Source of the DNA: Verrucomicrobiota bacterium
Lineage (GTDB): Bacteria; Verrucomicrobiota; Verrucomicrobiia; Limisphaerales; UBA1319
Assembly (NCBI GenBank): GCA_022711435.1
Contig: JAKLFB010000006.1
Span: 1 to 64,000 of the forward strand
Length of the DNA stretch: 64,000 nt
Reading direction: 5' to 3'
Below the pieces are notes generated by a model. The model saw nothing but the letters and a program-made list of their open reading frames with translations. It had not been told where the DNA came from and ran no database searches. Both the position numbers and the translations under genes were made by a program. Below, piece after piece: positions 24,701 to 28,369 of the stretch. The first letter of the stretch is position 1. Every line of letters starts with the position of its first letter.

Positions 24701-27066
24701 AAATCTCCGAGCGCGGCCCCCAGGGCGCCATCTCCCACCGCGTAGTTTGTAAACGTCTGAAAGGTCCCGTCCCCCTGCCCGAACGCCACCTGAAAATCGT
24801 CCGCCTCGAACCGGCCGATCACCAGGTCCAGCCGGCCGTCGCCATTCAGATCGGCCGTCTGCAAGTAGTGCGGCCGCCCGCCCACGCTCAGCGAGCTCGT
24901 CTGCAAAAATGAGCCATCCGACACTGCCGCCGGCGCCGGGCTCAGCGAGGTGGCCGATCCCATGGAACCATTGTCCCGCGTCTCCCGAAGGAACGGCGCA
25001 AGATCGCTGACCTGGAAAAAGAGCGCATACGCCCCCGCCAGGGCGTTGCCCGCCCGATCCTTGAATGTCGTCCGAACAGTCATCCGATAGCTGCCGGTCT
25101 GCAGCGGGCCGTCCGGAATCGAGTAGCCGGCGCTGAGGCCGCCCTGGTAGGACGTGTTCACCACGCTGTACACCGGATCACCGGCCGTGTCGAACTGGCC
25201 ATCCGCCCCGGACGCCCGCAGATCGTAATGGACCCGGTTGGTCACCGAATCCACCGCGACTTCCTCGGAGAAATCCAGGCTAAATCGGTCGATCACGGAA
25301 TTGGCCGCCGTCCCCGCCGCAGGCAAGCTGCTGCCGGCGATCATCGGCGGCGTGCCGTCGGTGATGTTGATTTGCAGCCGGTATTGGGCCGCCAGGCTCC
25401 GCTGCGGATCCGCCGCCGCAATCCGCACAAAATAGATGTCGTTGGTCGCAACGCTGTAGCTCAGAACCCCGGTGGCGTTCGTGGCCAGGGCCACCCCGCT
25501 GCCGCCCATCGCGCCTTCGACGCTCAACACCACCGATCCGCTCGCCAACGCGCTCCCCGCCGTCGGGACCATCGTCGCGCTGATCGCGTTGCCCACATTC
25601 AGCACCCCCAACCGGTAAATGTCACCCCCGCCGTCCGTGCGCGGCAGGGTGCCGTAGACCGCCCCCTGGTAATTGCCGGCGCTGATCCCCAACCGCAACA
25701 CCGTCGCCTCCGACTGCTGGTCGTTGGACTCGACCTCGACCTGCGGCCCGCGCGTCTGCTCGATCCGCAGGAAATACCGGGAAGGACGGTTCTCCGTGTA
25801 GACAAGGATGTAGTAATCCCCGGGGCTGCCGATCGTGTAGTTCTGGATCTGGCCCATCCCCGACTGGCTGCCGTTCTGCGACGCCAGGTTCTGACCCTGG
25901 TTGTTCCGGAGATAGATCCGCGGATACGTCCCGCCCAGATCGGTCTCGACCCGCAGCGTCAGCACATCATTCGCCTCCGCATCGATCCGCCAGAAATCGT
26001 AGTCGTTGATCTGGCTGAACACGCCCGCTCCCAGCGCCGTGAAAAACCGCGATCCCGCAGGCGTCTCGCCAGTCAATAGCACGGTCGCCTTGCCCGGCTC
26101 ACCATTGTCAAGGTTCTCGATCTGCCCCGGCGAGGGATGCGCAACAACGAATGTCCTCTCGAATGCCGAGATCGCCTGCCCGCGCGCGTCGATCAGTCCC
26201 GGCAGAGTGCGCATCCGGTAGCGCCCCGGCTGCAGCGGCTTCAATGCCGTGTCGAACCGGACGGCCCACGAGGTCAAAGCCGTCACCGCCAAACCGATCG
26301 CGCTGTCGTCTCCGTCCCCGAACTGCCCATTCCCACCAGCCGCAACAAGCTCGTAATGGGCGGCGTTGGTCGCCGCCGCCGGGTCCAGAGCCTCCGTTGC
26401 TCCCAACAGGAACGAGTCGATCGCCACCCCGTTCGTGCTCCCATCTGCTGGCAGATCGGTCATGTAGATCGATGTCCCTGCCGCCGTCGTCACCCGCACA
26501 TTATCGACTCCCCACGACTCGTTGCTCACGTCTTCCATGCCCTGCCCCGCAAACGAAATGGCCGCCACGGCGTTCGACGCCGTGAATGTCACCTGCAAAT
26601 CGCGATAGACCGCATCGAGCCAGGAACCGTTGAATCCCCAATGCCGCCGCCCCCCCGCCGGCTCTCCGGGAAAGGTCTGCGGGTTGCTCGGTGGATCCCC
26701 GTTGTAATTGCTAAAGGTCTCACGAAACACCTCCGCACCGTCCACCGCCACTCGAAACACATCGCCGGAGGTCGAATTGGCCCCCCCATCCCAGGTGTCG
26801 ATGACATACAAGTCGAACATCACACGATACCGTGCGCCCACGGCCAGATCGGACAGGGTCAATGTCTGGCTCTGGTTCGAGAACCGGCCCGTGAACCGGG
26901 TCAGTGAATTGGTCGCACCCGTCTCGACGGTCGCCGAAGACCACTCCGGCCCGATTGCGTCTTCGAAGTGTGCTACATATGGGACGCTGGCACCCGTCAG
27001 CCTGCCAAGAAATCCGACAACCGCGATACAGCACGTCATCCAACGGACAACTTTGGGGGTGATCAT
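6763..27066 (-). CDS. Giant secreted multidomain repeat protein (6,767 residues)
   Basis: One uninterrupted frame of 6,767 residues. In order: signal peptide (about 1-26); N-terminal beta-sandwich (27-200); Ig-like and PPC-like domains (200-700); three tandem modules of about 730 residues, each a seven-bladed FG-GAP propeller followed by two PPC-like halves and an Ig-like domain; a fourth module without propeller but with a LamG insertion (about 2760-2960); six CARDB-like domains (3370-4115); four Calx-beta-like domains (4120-4530); a seventh CARDB; regulatory-like Ig folds; a cysteine-rich domain (5200-5475); four cadherin-like repeats (6100-6485); and a C-terminal tail ending FYRLRRP. Propeller blades carry DxNxDG calcium motifs. 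There is no catalytic signature, LPxTG or PEP-CTERM motif. A surface adhesin or matrix role is inferred. ATG 27066 directly precedes the signal peptide. Confidence 0.93.
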   Translation of the reverse strand: MITPKVVRWMTCCIAVVGFLGRLTGASVPYVAHFEDAIGPEWSSATVETGATNSLTRFTGRFSNQSQTLTLSDLAVGARYRVMFDLYVIDTWDGGANSTSGDVFRVAVDGAEVFRETFSNYNGDPPSNPQTFPGEPAGGRRHWGFNGSWLDAVYRDLQVTFTASNAVAAISFAGQGMEDVSNESWGVDNVRVTTAAGTSIYMTDLPADGSTNGVAIDSFLLGATEALDPAAATNAAHYELVAAGGNGQFGDGDDSAIGLAVTALTSWAVRFDTALKPLQPGRYRMRTLPGLIDARGQAISAFERTFVVAHPSPGQIENLDNGEPGKATVLLTGETPAGSRFFTALGAGVFSQINDYDFWRIDAEANDVLTLRVETDLGGTYPRIYLRNNQGQNLASQNGSQSGMGQIQNYTIGSPGDYYILVYTENRPSRYFLRIEQTRGPQVEVESNDQQSEATVLRLGISAGNYQGAVYGTLPRTDGGGDIYRLGVLNVGNAISATMVPTAGSALASGSVVLSVEGAMGGSGVALATNATGVLSYSVATNDIYFVRIAAADPQRSLAAQYRLQINITDGTPPMIAGSSLPAAGTAANSVIDRFSLDFSEEVAVDSVTNRVHYDLRASGADGQFDTAGDPVYSVVNTSYQGGLSAGYSIPDGPLQTGSYRMTVRTTFKDRAGNALAGAYALFFQVSDLAPFLRETRDNGSMGSATSLSPAPAAVSDGSFLQTSSLSVGGRPHYLQTADLNGDGRLDLVIGRFEADDFQVAFGQGDGTFQTFTNYAVGDGALGAALGDFNGDGKLDLAISTYYANRLSIFIGQGGGAFVTGTNYAVGSRPYEVALGDFNKDTRLDIAVACAEGDRVDVLLGQGDGTFAGPASYAAGDGPNSVAVADLDGDGKLDLAVGNAGSHDAMVLRGSGDGTFQAGGRFAVGATPRFVALGDMDGDGKLDLVSGNAGSQTLSVLRGLGDGGFTNRVDYATGGSDTYQVILVDVNADNRLDVVATHYGNNRVTIHLNRGDGTLLSALNYEVPDGPLSVVARDFNGDSRIDLAIACHRDSRVAVLSGLRLEALAEDPASSGLRSGYGRGNAANRDDYDHWSFHADEGDWLTVASETPGSPGESQLLYEIWQPNGSRLTYFYPDYNGRGQCSPVRIPVSGRYAVSVRYHYDYQSEYRVRVTLARPALQPETEDNNNTDQANLINWTQDSRHLRATRAGYVGLNDGSGDYTWLGNLTGGTAIQTGLRRPSTSGLQAVIGIYRGSALVTNSAAGAAAFTYTIPEGADGLYYVRVTADGGTLGLLSQYLLDLDLYDTRPPEVVEVTLPAEGVSTNLLVDRLQIVFSEEMMVTAVTNRSHYEMRSAGADGQFGTPDDPLYAVVEQGYARGLTGDYRLPDGPLQPGAYRFTIRTELRDRAGNALTTAYVRSFSVAGIEGYIVENRDNGGLRTATSLGEPAAGQAAGTMINVATLAVGSRPHSVIAAELNGDSHLDLVIPNNTSGTLSVLLGDGAGGFVLRTNHPVAGAIHMAAGDFNGDNRADLAAVNHQAGRIIILVGIGDGTYQTATDYAVGGHPFGVRAADFNRDNRLDIVVANIDSDSVSVLLGLGDGTFSPAASYAVGDGPYDVRAADLNKDGLLDLVTGNHLGDSASVLLGNGDGTFQSAAAYPAGDGSLGVAVGDVDGDTWPDVVTANYNAHTVSILPALGNDAFGAAQTLATDRNNPYFVELADLNGDQRPDLIVPCFNSDRLSVRLNRGSNSWEPTMLYGVGNNPICAALGDWNEDGITDVAVVNYGSDSVSVLLGDRAEPLLEDPAGSGVRSGFGRGNAASRDDYDFWSFSGNAGDWLSVASEVPGNPGATQLFYDILQPNGERLTYFYPDYAGWGQSTPVQLPISGRYTLYVRYNYDYQGEYRLRATLLPSSIQPERENNNNINEANQPQLTLTNAHQLATMWGYISAGDGNGDYYLLGNLTAKTAIQIGLTRPASSGLTPMLSLYRGSEAVTNLAAGETSLIYSIPLGADGTYYVRVQAGTGTAGLGSQYLLGIDLADTEPPYVTSVSLPAEGADSSSIIDRFSVQFSEDMNASTVTNEANYELREAGADQAFDTGDDWLYRVVNQGYTSGLSASYRIPDGPLQPGTYRLMIRATLIDRGGSPLVANYLRRFQVIEVPGYLMESRSNNGMSAATSLSGAPLAAPDGTLVYVGDFAMGRTPHFLASGDFNQDGSMDLAVPVYSDDQVSVLPGRGDGTFGPAVKFGAGDGPTDAAAADLNGDSRLDLVVANYESRTISVHLGQGDGTFVALTNYPADQTTYVVKLADLNHDGRWDAVAAAINADKVCVFLGQGDGTFAPAVKYDAGDGPHSVTVADLNGDTHSDLVVPDYQANTIAFLRGAGDGTFAAPVLIEASSQPISVAVLDYDGNGRLDLAVSQHNANTIGLYPGNGDGTFGPRSDLAADLARPYEIAAADFNADGRPDLAVANFGNNRLTLLMNQGGGTFGNVLHYGVASRSVGIEVADFNRDGRLDAAKANYDYESISVLLGNRVEIIPADPAGTGLRNAAGRGNMENTSDYDFWSFYGEAGQWLTVAIDTVGNPGASQLFIDILQPNGERLTYFYSDYAGWGQSAPVRLPVTGRYAFYVRHNYDYQGEYRVRVTLAPSVSQGLPVIVESENNDEPRPDRATPVSLAAEDGHRAGWAIGYLSAGDGADYYQLGNLTAGTTVDLRLALSAQSGLVPVLGLYKASGQWITNSPPGSNSLVYTLPSGGDDAYYVRVLPAAPGAVYFDGGDDHIYMGNWTPGNRWTVEAWVRPSTAGDTVRRTIAGSASACADWGIVLYNGQFGVNTKPPGGCSIVYSSGIAPVPGTWYHVAATCDGVTARIYVNGELAQSGLVEPDYQATSGGVEIGGEVCCGGDNFPGLIQEVRIWDRALTIEDIQANAARVLAGNEPGLVGYWPLNDGYGSTALDRTALQRHGNLRSGASWVFTDLPALPHFELSADALRDGLYRQYKLRVDLSDLVPPAVTGVNLPASGAETADITDRFTIEFSEDMLVTTVTNRASYELVEAGPDGMFGTADDAVYTVDNTGYSTGLSTSCVVADGPLQPGSYRLTIRGLQDRAGNGLAAAFVRDFTVSDVPGYTLEDRDNDTAATATPLSQLQDGTGLILAGGRGKLAHSADADYWSFEGQTGQRLLLGIDVPGRPGGTQLRYRLFKPDGGQLLDYYPDHAGWGQAKLELPTNGVYTILVTRNYDYFGEYRLTMILADLPVVMEQEDNGALSKANAMEFVSVGQTRHAQAAGYIRFNNDLDYYSLGRLTNGSTLFVNARLPALSGLTPVVSVYDAAGNYQVEVGTGRSGDGVAEVRIVQDGDYAVVVRGSENAGDLLDQYLLEVQVLPTGSVTFPNLQVTAISLPPGGLYSGQPASFTFTVKNVGSETTPASAWTDRVVLSANTVLGDADDHVLAILPRQGQLGPNASYDVSHTAALPDGVSGPLRLIVQTDLGNAVAEFLFEADNVLVSDSTFEVRLADYPDLRIENAVLAGPADQVYRMTWATANRGAAPVLTGWAEQIEVRNADTGGVLTNCEWQVAGPLPVGGTAGGAADLIIPAAGRYRITLAADARGQVFEFNELGREAAELNNLFVTNLLASLDLRVLELSLDPAGAVQSGDSLAVRWTDRNEGVYPAAQSWMDRIRVVNTTSGELLLEHLVPYDVNALGVLGAGQSRAREFTLRLPDGPRSLGILQVTVLVDAHGAIAEFNAEGSAEANNSASRSVTGTLAPYPDLAVLEVRVPASGIAGQSVEISWVLTNQGTAVATGPWQDAVALSADAQAGEDVQSGVLGCDCVLEVGQFLVRTQQVLLPPGASGDRYLVVAADAGGAVPEGYQETNNTAVSSQPIRVLSPDLEAVSVAFSGNPVFGGSILVSWTVRNRGTAPATASWVDRVYLSPDGTLNNAIVLGTEPSGASSPLATNTAYQRSVSMTLPVGATLPSGTYYLVVHADADGRQPESSEANNIRASAALSVSQPPLPDLAVAGITIPGFGLPGQTVDFIWGVTNRGSAAAMAPWTETISLSPDPMQGNDILVGTLTITNSLPAGEWLVRTQSVVLPLTGVGGNVYVVVALDTGLEVAEQSDANNVALATEVIQVPASLSLEASATEIAENAAQKTIRCRIIRSGNLAQAVTVSITNSHPDRLTSPASVAIPPWQVSASFDLTVVANGVVDGSQEVTVGLTAPGYIGDSKRVTVVDTDLPGLQVQVFGATVVEGQSLTASVSRGMAGSEPLVVFLSSANPSQLQAPASVVIPTNAASVTFDLSSPEDAAVEAPAAVNVRAYATGYNDGAAAVTVVDNDIPEIHVAIETARVSEGDGPQAAVGTVVRSPVGGQRLVVDLESSHAAWLAVPARVVIPAAQASVRFNIEAIDNDQVDGNRNVTIRAFVVDAASASRLAEGVPDSLEVADDDGPTLKLTLDRSMVSEGILIATRGTVIRNLVTGDPLAVQLTSSDTTEATAPATVTIPAGQASATFNVQSVQDGFADGNQTAILTAAAPGYTSGQTALVVSDIDLPDLVIARVTVPAQGTTDGAIDMAYRIENQGRTPASGTILQRVFLSKDSVYGPDDSLLGQYSFTGDLAVGDYFEQTLPFYMPRSPGNYWLVVVADAGEAIAEIVEDNNSKVSASSIQVNPSYTATVQTDLQAAMSGTPVPMYGQATKAAGGPAAFELVNIHVLVRDTRRIVSALTDAGGRFTATFQPLPGEAGHYRIGAAHPGVTEAPVQDQFDLMGMRANPAQVSRHLIGLGSIADAIQIENLSDIPLTGIQAQAVGAINLQVSLQMTNVLAGQSAAALSCTLQSLADQGQLLFFQLRLTSSEGVTLEIPMSIRVEPRRPNLAVTPSSLVSGMVRGEQTLLELQVVNSGGAASGPLEVTLPEIPWMHVVSTNPIPDLAPGETNVVLLQLLPPSDLAIGEYNGNLAIVGNNLGVAVPFRFKNVSSAIGDLRIVTVDERSYYGENPTNLAGATITIRDPFNGAVVAGGQSDSNGVFVASGLREGRYNYEAVARQHDTTTGVIDVRPGETNEATVFLRTQLVTYTWTVEEIEIEDRTKITLETVFETTVPTPVVTVEPNMIDLAQVQGAEAQYDLKVTNHGLIAARDVKLHFEDHPLWTITPLIREIGTLPAKSTLTIPVKVRRTVLPGIEAAAGAPCVIGARLDWVLICGPLGITYPVPIVVLNASGDCYGQTGIYTPPMYGDPSPGGGTGPGSGPGVTFWSAPPSYAKTNNCACDAKTFKKECIQGDAGIGVEIKGAIASAVSAALPPYLKLQGIAVNFQGSGQLCTCCEAGVKGLQAQLEAGISVEIKALVGFEPGFSGSANVSPIGELEFEAKFIAGLEITLYGSLKGSLQTECNLKNPKFCVTGQIGLKFTPQLTGKATFKAKSEAYAGYEGEGVAMAALETGVNITVQGCNDGKGVSAKGCVEDLVFKAQLTGSIKKGTNSITVGPSYTKVLAEGGCWPKDPSAAMASGTPLEPSADDPLDAHRVARWFGYSSPADMVRDLTGATEVDLADNASAEDLSQAILRASEAPRTASRRRVTYEVRPAVPASAMPTVHAAAGDPGVCAQVKLQIEQEAVLTRKAIGATLEIFNQSDTFPLENLNVTISIYGPDGNLANDKFVILDPELSAIQVVGPDPVLDTNEMTFPRVAWRMEANSTGRARWVILPLDSAAPDEPLIYSVGGVFTYTSGGVPSAARLEPGPVRVYPNAKLRLKYFHERAVYSDDPFTDELEPAQPFSLAVMVENFGRGLAKNFSITSAQPKIIENEKGLLIDFDIIATEVAGQSMVPTLTAVFGDLNGGDIKIARWLLKASLLGFFVDYKATFEHEDSLGGRATSLIDSVEIHEMIRLVEAPAPWADGRPDFLVNDIQDSQYLPDVIYLSDGTTNLVAAVTEGTVDAPPTAGDLAVQLTAPLPAGWAYLRIPDPANGQFKLVRVARSDGIEIPVPTNAWITDYTFVRPGQRPVKEKVLHILDHASTQRYTLTYAPLDQPGAGAPQSLVMPLPAASAAQFAVRWGGQAAGNKEIAYYDIYVSANDGPFVPWLQRSRLTSALYEGQLGSQYAFYSVATDTDNQRETAPIQPDAQTQVSLENTAPVLPALPDIELTEGDVLQVDAAAADADLPANVLSYRLGLDAPSGAIIHPTTGQIAWNTGEAHGGSTNSITVTVIDNGFPQKTDTRTFRVIVRESNRAPEFVPMGTQKINWGDTLVLTLQATDGDLPANRLTYAWAAQPPSGATLDPQTAVFTWKPALDQAPSTNAIAVQATDDGQPPLSATNWFTVVVEKVNRAPILSVPSDRTINEMTALVATNRAEDLDVPAQRMTFSLLNAPQGATIDPATGVVRWTPDETQGPSTNFFTVRIEDDGSPSASDTGTFVVVVREVNRAPVVTPVDNQFTGPNLTLVVTNTASDPDVPANTLRFSLGAGAPANAAIDTASGVFTWTPTVEQAPSANPITVIATDDGQPALWGQTTFTVFVGDYLTLRLGTNITYTGQWATVPVYLTTSAQLTNLTFRLDLPASRFTQVALQSLVPAQATAATQGGNTPSPRFSLQALAGRTFTTGLPVAQLRFMPIAGVPSEFVWLRPRELLAQTAAGIQVTNLALEAGRLVVLDQEPLVEGLHGANRTVDLRVYGRAGTSCEIQFSANLANWTPWRRVPMSNIVQVLPAASTPGKMLFYRACKLEADPPILEIHRTPAQPPSLLLYGVPGQVYQLEYATRLATPAPWQSAGPITLTNAFLELPAMNTNDPVRFYRLRRP
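7610..8765 (-). repeat. Four cadherin-like/He_PIG repeats in the giant protein
   Basis: Four consecutive repeats of about 95 residues, each built as NRAP(V/I/E)... followed by DxDxPAN(R/T)LxF/YxL, GAxIDPxTGVxxWTP, and (P)STNxxTVxxxDDGxP. This is the dystroglycan/cadherin-like He_PIG architecture, where the D-x-D and DDG positions commonly bind calcium. They sit just before the C-terminal tail of the protein, where they would act as a rigid stalk. Confidence 0.8.
10640..11475 (-). other. Cysteine-rich domain of unknown family in the giant protein
   Basis: Residues about 5200-5475 contain roughly a dozen cysteines, including the clusters NNCACDAK and GQLCTCCEAG and single pairs around TECNLKNPKFC and GCNDGKG...KGC. 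They are preceded by a Gly/Pro linker (DPSPGGGTGPGSGPG). Between the cysteines the sequence alternates short amphipathic strands (VEIKALVGFEPGFSGSANVS, LEFEAKFIAGLEITLYGSLK). I do not recognise the family. Cysteine is scarce in most of the remaining protein, so disulfides are likely concentrated here. Confidence 0.6.
13470..14710 (-). repeat. Four Calx-beta-like repeats in the giant protein
   Basis: Four consecutive domains of about 100 residues with the Calx-beta pattern: a strand ending in (I/V)(A/S/V)E(N/G), a central PA(S/T)VxIPxxxxSxxFxL/V, then D(G)xxDGxxxVxVxAxxxGY and a closing VxDxD. They begin at SLEASATEIAENAAQ and end at ALVVSDIDLPDL. Calx-beta domains bind calcium at domain junctions in known proteins; acidic residues in the linking DTDLP, DNDIP, DDDGP and DIDLP segments are compatible with that. 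Confidence 0.8.
14730..16950 (-). repeat. Array of six CARDB-like repeats in the giant protein
   Basis: Six consecutive domains of about 120 residues follow the CARDB pattern: a start such as NLQVTAISLPPGG, LAVLEVRVPASGI or LAVAGITIPGFGL, then (F/I)xxxVxNxGxAxAxxxWxDxVxLS, and a closing segment YLVVxADAxGxVxExxExNN. Individual copies have diverged. A seventh copy (LVIARVTVPAQGT) lies after the Calx-beta block near 13400. CARDB domains are adhesive beta-sandwiches of surface proteins. Confidence 0.85.
18190..18790 (-). other. LamG (concanavalin-like) domain inserted in the fourth module of the giant protein
   Basis: A LamG/ConA-like lectin domain from VYFDGGDDHIYMGNW through TVEAWVRPS, GTWYHVAATCDGVTARIYVNG, GLIQEVRIWDRALT and GYWPLNDG. 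In the other modules the strand YYVRV... runs directly into ...LLSQYLLDLDL...PPEV. Here the same boundary (YYVRVLPAAPG and RDGLYRQYKLRVDLSDLVPP) is split by about 200 residues of LamG, so the domain appears to have been inserted into a PPC-like domain. Confidence 0.75.
19490..20525 (-). repeat. Third seven-bladed FG-GAP propeller of the giant protein
   Basis: Seven FG-GAP/VCBS blades, each about 48 residues, with the repeated core GDGPxxVxxADLNGDxRLDLVVA followed by (S/T)xxVxLGxGDGTF. Acidic calcium-binding loops (DFNQDGSMD, DLNGDSRLD, DLNHDGRWD, DLNGDTHSD, DYDGNGRLD, DFNADGRPD, DFNRDGRLD) give exactly seven blades. The block is followed by a PPC-like half beginning near DYDFWSF. Confidence 0.85.
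21690..22715 (-). repeat. Second seven-bladed FG-GAP propeller of the giant protein
   Basis: Seven blades with loops ELNGDSHLD, DFNGDNRAD, DFNRDNRLD, DLNKDGLLD, DVDGDTWPD, DLNGDQRPD and DWNEDGITD. The block ends VSVLLGDRAEPLLEDPAGSG and passes into a PPC-like half whose text closely matches the ones after propellers one and three. It is the middle copy of the triplicated module; the spacing to its neighbours is about 2.2 kb in each direction. Confidence 0.85.
23890..24930 (-). repeat. First seven-bladed FG-GAP propeller of the giant protein
   Basis: Seven blades with loops DLNGDGRLD, DFNGDGKLD, DFNKDTRLD, DLDGDGKLD, DMDGDGKLD, DVNADNRLD and DFNGDSRID. Most match the canonical integrin-alpha/FG-GAP calcium loop DxDxDGxxD. 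The block begins after an Ig-like domain and ends at the LEALAEDPASSG boundary shared with the other two copies. Confidence 0.85.
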
Positions 27067-27103
27067 AAATCAATGATGCATCGATTGTTAAGATCATCCA
27101 AGG

Positions 27104-27122
27104 GCTTATCCCGTTGATAAGC
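27104..27122. promoter_or_regulatory. Perfect 7-bp dyad upstream of the giant gene
   Basis: GCTTATC (27104-27110) and GATAAGC (27116-27122) are perfect inverted repeats around CCGTT, about 40 bases before the giant gene's ATG on the minus strand. The place and size fit an operator or 5'-UTR hairpin. No regulator gene is adjacent, and no clear sigma-70 promoter can be assigned to the giant gene. Confidence 0.3.
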
Positions 27123-27252
27123 AAGTGGAAAATGGCTATTGCCTCCCGCGGCCTTTGGTGCTTTCGCCACGATCTCGCCGTTGCCCAGGCAGCAAGCCTG
27201 GGGATCCAGGGAGATCCTGCCCCGCTCGGGCCGCCATTCCTGCCGATCGAAC

Positions 27253-27281
27253 TTGACCACGCAACAAATTATCCGTAAAAG
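27253..27281 (+). promoter_or_regulatory. Candidate sigma-70-type promoter for tRNA-Pro
   Basis: TTGACC (27253-27258) and TAAAAG (27276-27281) are separated by exactly 17 bases, matching 5/6 and 4/6 of the consensus. Transcription would begin near 27288, about 57 bases before the mature tRNA, a reasonable 5' leader for RNase P processing. The surrounding spacer is A/T-rich compared with the genes. Confidence 0.45.
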
Positions 27282-27344
27282 GTATTGAATTCCTTCCACC
27301 GTCCGATAGGATTACCCCCGGTGATCGATCTCGGATCGCCGGGT

Positions 27345-27421
27345 CGGGGCGTAGCGTAGCTTGGTAGCGCGTCTGAATGGGGTTCAGAAGGTCGTGCGTT
27401 CAAATCGCACCGCCCCGACCA
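27345..27421 (+). tRNA. tRNA-Pro (anticodon GGG), CCA encoded
   Basis: A 77-base cloverleaf can be drawn by hand. The acceptor stem CGGGGCG (27345-27351) pairs with CGCCCCG (27411-27417), followed by discriminator A and encoded CCA (27419-27421). The D arm lies in 27354-27370. The anticodon stem TCTGA (27372-27376) pairs with TCAGA (27384-27388) around loop ATGGGGT, giving anticodon GGG at 27379-27381, which reads the proline codon CCC. The T stem GTGCG/CGCAC encloses TTCAAAT. The 3' half of such genes is a common integration target, and a degraded integrase lies about 1 kb downstream. Confidence 0.95.
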
Positions 27422-27914
27422 TTTAATAATCAAGGAGTTACGAAGATTTCAGGATGCCCAGCGAAAACAGCACTTTGGCAATCCTTTGGCAATTTTGGCG
27501 AGCTTCGACGTTGCTGCGGGTCGCCCGGATCTCCGTCCGTGGCGCTTGGGTTGGGCAGGATTCCAGGAAGGTAAGCGGGTGGCAGGGCCTCGCACTCCCC
27601 CTTTCTGGCGGGATCCGGCGGGGGCGGCTTGGCGCTCCCGGCTCCCCTCCCGGCTTCGGGGCCTTGCCAGTTGTCCGGCTTCGGGGCCTCGCCTTCGGGG
27701 CCTGCTGGCCTCCAGCCTCAGCCCGGCTGCCCGGCTGGTCAGGATTACCGGCGGCGGCGCTCGGGGTCGCAGCCAGGAGAAGGGCGGCGCTCGCTTTGGG
27801 GCCTCGTTGGGCCTCTGGGCGGTTTTTGCGGGGGGGGGCGCTGTCTTAAAGGATACTCGGCGCGTCCGTTCGGCTCCTGCACGGGGCCAGGGCGGCGGTG
27901 CTCGGGGTGCAAAT
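27422..27914. other. Gene-free, G-rich low-complexity spacer after tRNA-Pro
   Basis: No convincing gene. The first 60 bases contain the near-repeat TTGGCAATCCTTTGGCAATTTTGGC, the kind of sequence that may follow an attachment site. The rest is biased to G and C with repeated CTTCGGGGCCT and GGCGGCGCTCG elements and a run of nine or more G near 27830. Several reading frames stay open across it, but their translations are repetitive Ala/Gly/Arg/Pro without any recognisable domain. It is probably decayed mobile-element DNA. Confidence 0.5.
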
Positions 27915-28118
27915 CTATCGGGTCCGGTCGGAAAGGTCGAATCCCCGGCTCTTCAGAATCCGAAAGACCGCTTCGGCTCGGTACAACACGCAGCGCGCGT
28001 TGAAGTCCACTCGGGCCTTGTCCAGTCCAAGGCATTTCTCGTTCTTCCTGATTTTGTCGGTGATTGCGCTTGGCGAAATCAAGGCGGCAACGTCTTTCCG
28101 GGTCAAGTGAAGCGCCAT
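27915..28118 (-). CDS. Small HTH DNA-binding protein (possible excisionase-like regulator)
   Basis: A 67-residue protein starting at MALHLTRKDVAALI. The N-terminal half reads as a winged or MerR-like helix-turn-helix (LTRKDVAALISPSAITDKIRKNE), followed by KARVDFNARCVLYRAEAVFRILKSRG. Short proteins of this form accompany mobile elements in Verrucomicrobiota; this comparison is from memory, not a search. It faces the tRNA and lies between it and the integrase remnant. ATG 28118 is preferred to the longer frame from 28151 because the HTH begins directly after it. A directionality factor or element regulator is plausible. Confidence 0.5.
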   Translation of the reverse strand: MALHLTRKDVAALISPSAITDKIRKNEKCLGLDKARVDFNARCVLYRAEAVFRILKSRGFDLSDRTR

Positions 28119-28369
28119 GGGTTCGGTTCTACCCCACTCCGGATTACCCAACCATTGTCAAACGCCCGGCGGCGCGGCACTTCCTGGACCAGGGCCAGAA
28201 TGCCCGATTCGCACGCGCTATGTCGGTCAGGGCGGCGGATCGGACCGTCACCCTGCTCGGGGGGGGGCCTCCGGTGGTCAGGCGCTCCCACGGCGGCCGG
28301 CTGGCGCTCCTCGGGGGGCGTCGAGCATCGAGGCGTCAGGTTGGACCAGCCCGGGGGGAGCAGTCCGCA

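Noticed and set aside
19490..24930. CRISPR or DNA satellite in the giant gene
   Set aside because: The periodicity is that of coding FG-GAP blades with diverged sequence, not identical short repeats with unique spacers.
27063..27299. 78-codon minus frame overlapping the giant gene's start by ATGA
   Set aside because: It would cover the region that must hold the giant gene's promoter and the promoter of the tRNA on the other strand; no homologous features were seen.
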